Shown: in pieces, positions 13,003 through 17,132 of the stretch
How positions within the stretch are numbered: the stretch's first letter is position 1
How the letters are laid out: each line of letters starts with the position of its first letter
Origin: Clostridia bacterium
GTDB lineage: Bacteria > Bacillota > Clostridia > Oscillospirales > Acutalibacteraceae
Direction of reading: 5' to 3'
DNA length: 17,132 nucleotides
NCBI GenBank assembly: GCA_900766895.1
Contig: CAAFXF010000092.1
Coordinates: 1-17,132, forward strand
Translations under genes and position numbers: made by a program
Notes under the pieces: model-generated
Databases searched by the model: none
What the model was told of the DNA's origin: nothing
The model's input: the letters and a program-made list of their open reading frames with translations, nothing else

Positions 13003-14718
13003 ATGGATAAGAAAAATATAAAGATGGATAAATATACAACAAAAGAAAAGCTATTAATTTCCTCATTGGTTTCTGCAATGATTTCATTCATAGTTTTTAT
13101 ATTTAATCCGATAGATATCTTTGCAAATAATGCACAAGAATTTTCATTTGCATTTAAGGACATTGTTTTTCCCATTTTGTTGTGCTTTTTGGGAAGCTTT
13201 GCTGCTATATTCGGAATACTTATGATATTCAACAGGCATCTTCTTAATCTTATTACTTCAACGTTGATATCCATTTTCATTGCAGGATACATATACAATA
13301 TTTATATGGGAAAAGACACTTTCGTCTCGGGTGATGTAAGAATAGATTTTGATAAGGCTACAATAACATACACTGTTATTTTAGGCATTACAATTTATGT
13401 AATGTTTTTGATTGGTCTGTTTTTGAAGAAAAAGTGGAAAAACATCTGTGCATTTTTATGTATAGTTTTGATTGCCATGAACTCGGCAACTCTTATTTCT
13501 GATTTCGCAACAAAAAACTTTGTTTCAAACAGTGGAATAAACGTAAAATATGCATTATCCGAAAAAAATATGTTTAATGTTTCACAAAAGGAAAATATCA
13601 TATATTTTCTTTTTGACAGATTTGATAAAATCTTTTACGACGAGGTTGTACAGGAATATCCTGATTATTTTAATGAATCTTTAGACGGCTTTACCTTTTT
13701 TGATAACACTGTTTCAACCTTCAGTAGAACATATCCGGCAACAACAGGCCTTATAACCGGAGTTGAATACGATGGCAAAACCGATGCAAAGGAATACTTT
13801 GAAAAAGCCTATACCACCTCTCCGTTTCTAAAAGACTTAAAAAGCAACGGATATGACATTAATATTTATGCTGACAGATATTATGAATACACAGATGCAG
13901 ACATATTCAAGGATTTAGTTAGCAACGCAACAAAAATTGATGGATATACTCCAAACAAAAAAGATATTCTGGAATATTTACTAACCCTTTCAAACGGTCG
14001 AGTATTTCCGCATCAAATGCCGGCATATATTTTTAATTACACTGCACAAGGTACGGTTTTGAAATTGTCAAGCCTTGACAGTGATAATGAAATATATCAC
14101 GACGATGATGCAAAGCTCTATAAAAAGTTAGAGGAAAACGGATTAAATTATTACGACAGCGATAAAAACTTTACATTTATCTATCTACACGGTACCCACT
14201 CTCCATACACCCTTAACGCAAACGCCGAAAGGGTTAGAAGTTCAACATCAATAGAGCAAACTCTCGGTTCTTTCAAGATAATAAAAGAATACCTAAATGA
14301 GCTCAAAAGATTGGGCGTATATGACAATTCAACAATAATTATAACGGGTGACCACGGCTATCCATACACTGATTACAAAAATCTACTTAATGAAGTTACA
14401 GAGGGCACACGAACCTGCGTCTTTATAAAGCCAAAGGCTTCAAAATCCCAAGGATTAGCTGTCAGCCATGTACAAGCCTCGGTTTCAGACATAATACCGA
14501 CAATAGTAAAGGACGCTAATCTGGCAACCAAAAACAATTACGGTGACAGCTTGTTTGAAATAGAGGAGGATACTGTACGCACAAGAATTTATTATCACTC
14601 AAGAATAAACGAAAACAGTAAGCTGATTTTGGATAAATATCAAATAACCGGCGATGCCTCAAATATTAAAAATTGGAAGCTTGAAGAATCAATAAACACA
14701 AAACAAGCATGGTATTAA
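13003..14718 (+). CDS. Membrane alkaline-phosphatase/sulfatase-fold enzyme (LtaS/phosphoglycerol transferase-like architecture)
   Basis: The ATG at 13003 is preceded by AAAGGATGA; the ATG at 12991 has no site. The product is 571 aa. About five membrane helices fill residues ~18-167, followed by an extracellular alkaline-phosphatase-superfamily domain (~195-540). Visible active-site elements are Asp205 in FLFDRFD, Thr243 in the segment TYPATTGLITG (the position of the catalytic Cys/Ser/Thr in the CxPSRxxLLTG pattern of sulfatases), His396 and His399 in HGTHSP, and Asp450-His451 in TGDHG. A helical membrane part plus such a domain is the layout of lipoteichoic acid synthases and phosphoglycerol or phosphoethanolamine transferases, which move a phospho-headgroup from a lipid to a glycopolymer outside the cell. 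The context fits: the next gene carries a CDP-glycerol glycerophosphotransferase-like domain. The donor and acceptor are unknown. Confidence 0.82.
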   Translation: MDKKNIKMDKYTTKEKLLISSLVSAMISFIVFIFNPIDIFANNAQEFSFAFKDIVFPILLCFLGSFAAIFGILMIFNRHLLNLITSTLISIFIAGYIYNIYMGKDTFVSGDVRIDFDKATITYTVILGITIYVMFLIGLFLKKKWKNICAFLCIVLIAMNSATLISDFATKNFVSNSGINVKYALSEKNMFNVSQKENIIYFLFDRFDKIFYDEVVQEYPDYFNESLDGFTFFDNTVSTFSRTYPATTGLITGVEYDGKTDAKEYFEKAYTTSPFLKDLKSNGYDINIYADRYYEYTDADIFKDLVSNATKIDGYTPNKKDILEYLLTLSNGRVFPHQMPAYIFNYTAQGTVLKLSSLDSDNEIYHDDDAKLYKKLEENGLNYYDSDKNFTFIYLHGTHSPYTLNANAERVRSSTSIEQTLGSFKIIKEYLNELKRLGVYDNSTIIITGDHGYPYTDYKNLLNEVTEGTRTCVFIKPKASKSQGLAVSHVQASVSDIIPTIVKDANLATKNNYGDSLFEIEEDTVRTRIYYHSRINENSKLILDKYQITGDASNIKNWKLEESINTKQAWY

Positions 14719-14730
14719 TTAGGAGAAAAT

Positions 14731-16812
14731 ATGGAATATATATCCAAGCCGTTTGGTTTAATAATGAATTTTTGCTATGATCTTGTATCAAACTACGGCA
14801 TTGCAATAATATTCTTTACATTAGTAACAAAGATTATAATGTTTCCCGTTTCACTGTGGACACACAAAAACTCATTAAATCTTATAAAAATCCAGCCTCA
14901 GCTTAACGGCATAAAGGCAAAATATTACGGCGAAAAGGATAAAATTTCCGACGAGCAGTTAAAGCTGTACAAGGAACAGCACTATCATCCTTTGGCAGGA
15001 TTGATACCTATGATAGTTCAGCTGTTTTTGCTTATGTGCGTTATTCAGATTATATACAATCCTCTTACCAATATTTTATCAATTGGAAAGGCAGAGGTTT
15101 TACAGATAATATCTGCCGTTTGCGATAAAACAGGATTTGATATAAGCTCAAACACCGTCCAGCTTTTTGCAGTAAGAGAAATTCAAAACGGATTTTCCAT
15201 TTCCCAAATATGCAGCAAAGATACGGAAAACGCAATTAAATCGCTAAATATGAACTTTGTAGGCTTTGATTTATCAGACACACCGTTTTCTGCAGGAGGA
15301 AAAATGTATATTGTTCCCGTTTTAGCGGGATTATCGGCACTTGCTCTGTGCCTTTTTCAAAACATAAAAAATCCTCTTCAGGCAGAGCAATCAAAGGTTG
15401 AACAAATAGGCACAAATGCTGTGTCTATCGGCATTTCACTTGTTCTTGGCGGATTTGTGCCTGCCGGCATTGGCTTTTATTGGATTTGCAGCAATCTTTT
15501 TACAATGCTTCAACAAATAATTCTTAATACGGTTATGAATCCAAAAAAGCACATTGACTATGATGCATTGGAAAAAAGTAAGGCAGAGCTTGAAAAAATT
15601 TCTTCAATAGGCGGCACAAGCTCTCCAAAACGCGGCACAGAACTGTATAAACGCGAAAAAACAGCTTACAAACGTTTTTTCTCTGTTGAAAACAAGCATC
15701 TGGTAATCTATGCTGAAAACGGTGGATTCTATAAATATTTTGATAAAATTATCACTTATCTTCTGAACAACTCAAACATTATTGTTCACTATATCACAAG
15801 TGACCCTAATGATAATATTTTTAATTTGGAAAAGGAGCTGAAAAATCTTAGGGCATATTTCATCGGCGAGAAAAAAATGGTTACTGTTTTTATGAAGATG
15901 GACGCCGATATTGTCCTTATGACGACTCCTGATTTGGAAACTTATTATTATAAACGTTCTTATATAAAAAAGGACATCGAATACATATATACCGTACATG
16001 GACCTATGAGTACTCATATGGTTATGAATAAAGGATGTCTTGACCATTTTGATACTATTTTTTGTGTAGGAGAATTTCAAATACCCGAAATCCGCAAGCA
16101 AGAGGAAATCTATAAGTTACCTCAAAAAGAGCTTGTTGTTTGCGGATATGGATTTTTAGAAACACTTCAGGAAAAATATGACAATATGCCAAAGCAACAA
16201 AACAGTATCCCAAAAATACTTATTGCTCCTTCGTGGCAGGAGAATAATATTCTTGACAGCTGTATTGAAAATCTACTTTACGAATTACTTCAAAAGGGAT
16301 ATAATGTTGTTGTAAGACCCCACCCTGAATACAAAAAAAGATATCCGAATAAACTTGATGCGTTAGTTGAAAAGTATAAGGATTACAATGGAAATGATTT
16401 AACATTTGAACTTGATTTTTCATGCAGTGACTCAATTTATAATTCCGATATAGTAATTACAGACTGGTCATCAACCTGCTTTGAGTTTTCCTATGTAACT
16501 CTAAAGCCATGTATTTTTGTAGACACACCTCCAAAGATCTATAACAAGGATTATGAGGAAATCGGAATTGAACCGCTTGAGCTTACATTAAGAAATATCA
16601 TCGGAAAAAGATTTGAACCAAATAATTTTGCAGGTATGTCAGACACAATCAACGATATGCTAAAAAACAAGGATGAATATACCGACAAAATAAGAAATAT
16701 TCGCAACAAATATGTTGCAAACTACGGCAAAAGCGGCGAGGTTGCCGGCAAATACATTATCAATCGCCTAATTCAAAAGCAAAAGGAGCAAAAGAAAAAT
16801 GAATCCAATTAA
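14731..16812 (+). CDS. YidC/Oxa1 insertase domain fused to a CDP-glycerol glycerophosphotransferase-like domain
   Basis: 693 aa from the ATG at 14731, with AGGAG five bases upstream. Residues ~1-275 are a YidC/Oxa1 domain: the first helix reads GIAIIFFTLVTKIIMFPVS with Lys34 where Gram-positive YidC usually has the groove Arg, then a cytoplasmic hairpin with KIQPQLNGIKAKYYG, HPLAGLIPMIVQLFLL, and three further helices ending VPAGIGFYWICSNLFTMLQQ. There is no lipoprotein signal. After a charged linker (~276-318), residues ~320-690 form a TagB/TagF-like GT-B domain with TVHGP (His423), IAPSW, VVRPHPEY (His531) and ITDWSSTCFEF (Asp578, Ser580). Such enzymes transfer glycerol phosphate from CDP-glycerol to a lipid-linked acceptor. 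The coding sequence is continuous, so this is a true fusion. It lies 12 bases after the AlkP-fold gene. A dedicated insertase-like or lipid-handling anchor for the transferase is inference. Confidence 0.9.
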   Translation: MEYISKPFGLIMNFCYDLVSNYGIAIIFFTLVTKIIMFPVSLWTHKNSLNLIKIQPQLNGIKAKYYGEKDKISDEQLKLYKEQHYHPLAGLIPMIVQLFLLMCVIQIIYNPLTNILSIGKAEVLQIISAVCDKTGFDISSNTVQLFAVREIQNGFSISQICSKDTENAIKSLNMNFVGFDLSDTPFSAGGKMYIVPVLAGLSALALCLFQNIKNPLQAEQSKVEQIGTNAVSIGISLVLGGFVPAGIGFYWICSNLFTMLQQIILNTVMNPKKHIDYDALEKSKAELEKISSIGGTSSPKRGTELYKREKTAYKRFFSVENKHLVIYAENGGFYKYFDKIITYLLNNSNIIVHYITSDPNDNIFNLEKELKNLRAYFIGEKKMVTVFMKMDADIVLMTTPDLETYYYKRSYIKKDIEYIYTVHGPMSTHMVMNKGCLDHFDTIFCVGEFQIPEIRKQEEIYKLPQKELVVCGYGFLETLQEKYDNMPKQQNSIPKILIAPSWQENNILDSCIENLLYELLQKGYNVVVRPHPEYKKRYPNKLDALVEKYKDYNGNDLTFELDFSCSDSIYNSDIVITDWSSTCFEFSYVTLKPCIFVDTPPKIYNKDYEEIGIEPLELTLRNIIGKRFEPNNFAGMSDTINDMLKNKDEYTDKIRNIRNKYVANYGKSGEVAGKYIINRLIQKQKEQKKNESN

Positions 16813-17008
16813 CCTATACATAGATCCATCGGTAATGAGCTACACTCTTCAATTTGTTGTTGCAGGTGTTGTTACCGTGGGAGCAGTAGCGGGCATCATC
16901 GTAAGAAAAGCAAAAAAGAAAATTAAAAAAACTCTTAATATTGAAGAAAAAAAAGAAATTGAAGAGGACATTGTTGACCTCTCCGATACGAAGAACAATG
17001 ATAAATAA
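16799..17008 (+). CDS. Small single-helix membrane protein with N-terminal YIDPS motif
   Basis: 69 aa. The ATG at 16799 overlaps the end of the YidC fusion gene by 14 bases, with AAAGGAG 10 bases upstream. It begins MNPINLYIDPSVMSYTLQ, then one hydrophobic helix (~residues 17-34, FVVAGVVTVGAVAGIIV), a very basic KAKKKIKK stretch and an acidic tail. By the positive-inside rule the tail is cytoplasmic and the IDPS end outside. Small proteins with a YIDPGTGS-like start and one helix occur beside membrane sulfatase-fold or alginate-export-type genes in other bacteria; that is a recollection, not a search result. As the last gene of operon B it is probably an accessory subunit of the AlkP-fold enzyme or the YidC fusion. 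Confidence 0.75.
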   Translation: MNPINLYIDPSVMSYTLQFVVAGVVTVGAVAGIIVRKAKKKIKKTLNIEEKKEIEEDIVDLSDTKNNDK

Positions 17009-17018
17009 ATAACATAAT

Positions 17019-17054
17019 CCCGTTCTTACGCAGGTATGAACGGGGTTTTGTTTT
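17019..17054 (+). terminator. Terminator of operon B
   Basis: CCCGTTC (17019-17025) pairs with GAACGGG (17038-17044) around a 12-base loop, followed by G and TTTTGTTTT. It begins 10 bases after the last stop codon. Confidence 0.88.
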
Positions 17055-17104
17055 GGCTCTATGTCAAGAGTTGGGGTTGACCAAAAACAATAAGGATGCT
17101 GATG
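17055..17104. mobile_element. Candidate left end of an insertion sequence
   Basis: The sequence directly after the terminator starts GGCTCTATGTCAAGAG and continues TTGGGGTTGACC. It resembles the terminal inverted repeats I recall for ISL3-like elements (GGCTCTTTGTCAA type). No transposase or second end is in the window, so this is a weak call. Confidence 0.25.
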
Positions 17105-17132
17105 CAGTCAAAGGCAAGCTTGCCTTTGACTG
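17105..17132. repeat. Perfect 28-base palindrome ending at the window boundary
   Basis: CAGTCAAAGGCAAG (17105-17118) is followed with no spacer by its exact reverse complement (17119-17132). It contains an AAGCTT centre and stops on the last base of the window, so its true length is unknown. It could be the stem of a mobile element, an operator or a terminator-like structure, or a fold-back at an assembly end. Confidence 0.8.

Noticed and set aside
1..17132. CRISPR array, riboswitch or phage genes
   Set aside because: No regularly spaced repeats, no recognisable riboswitch core and no phage-type proteins were seen on either strand.

Overview
The window looks like chromosomal DNA of a low-GC, Gram-positive anaerobe of the Clostridia, probably a gut Oscillospiraceae/Ruminococcus-type bacterium. 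This rests on A/T-rich codon use, strong AGGAGG-type ribosome binding sites, TTGACA/TATAAT promoters, a zinc-ribbon/PASTA kinase-like receptor, a cytoplasmic GH127 enzyme and a DUF5058 membrane protein. The genus assignment is inference.

Left part (1-3163, minus strand): the start of a flavin-reductase-like gene cut by the window edge, then a secreted two-FnIII protein with a clear promoter, direct repeats at its transcription start and a probable non-ATG start. Next is a membrane pseudokinase with a zinc ribbon and two PASTA repeats, closed by a terminator. Middle (3197-5389, plus strand): a promoter and a GH127 beta-L-arabinofuranosidase-like gene whose start must be moved to 3241, then a tRNA-Asn gene with its own promoter and terminator. 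From 8542 back to 5648 (minus strand) lies a tight three-gene operon: a DUF5058 membrane protein, a second multispanning membrane protein and a membrane-anchored M20 peptidase. I read it as a possible small-peptide or amino-acyl substrate uptake/processing unit.

Right part (8728-17008, plus strand): two consecutive operons that look like cell-surface glycopolymer or glycolipid machinery. Operon A (8728-12756) encodes a small two-helix membrane protein, a GtrA flippase-like protein, a second GtrA fused to a Cof-type HAD phosphatase, a ComEC-type metallo-beta-lactamase-fold hydrolase and a metallophosphoesterase with a C-terminal membrane tail. Its genes overlap with GTGA- and ATGA-type junctions and a strong hairpin ends it. 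Operon B (promoter 12819-12847, genes 13003-17008) encodes a membrane alkaline-phosphatase/sulfatase-fold enzyme related in architecture to phosphoglycerol transferases, a YidC/Oxa1 insertase domain fused to a CDP-glycerol glycerophosphotransferase-like domain, and a small single-helix protein, and ends in a terminator. The YidC-glycerophosphotransferase fusion is the most striking item.

The last ~78 bases hold no gene. They carry a sequence resembling an insertion-sequence end and a perfect 28-base palindrome that stops exactly at the window boundary.
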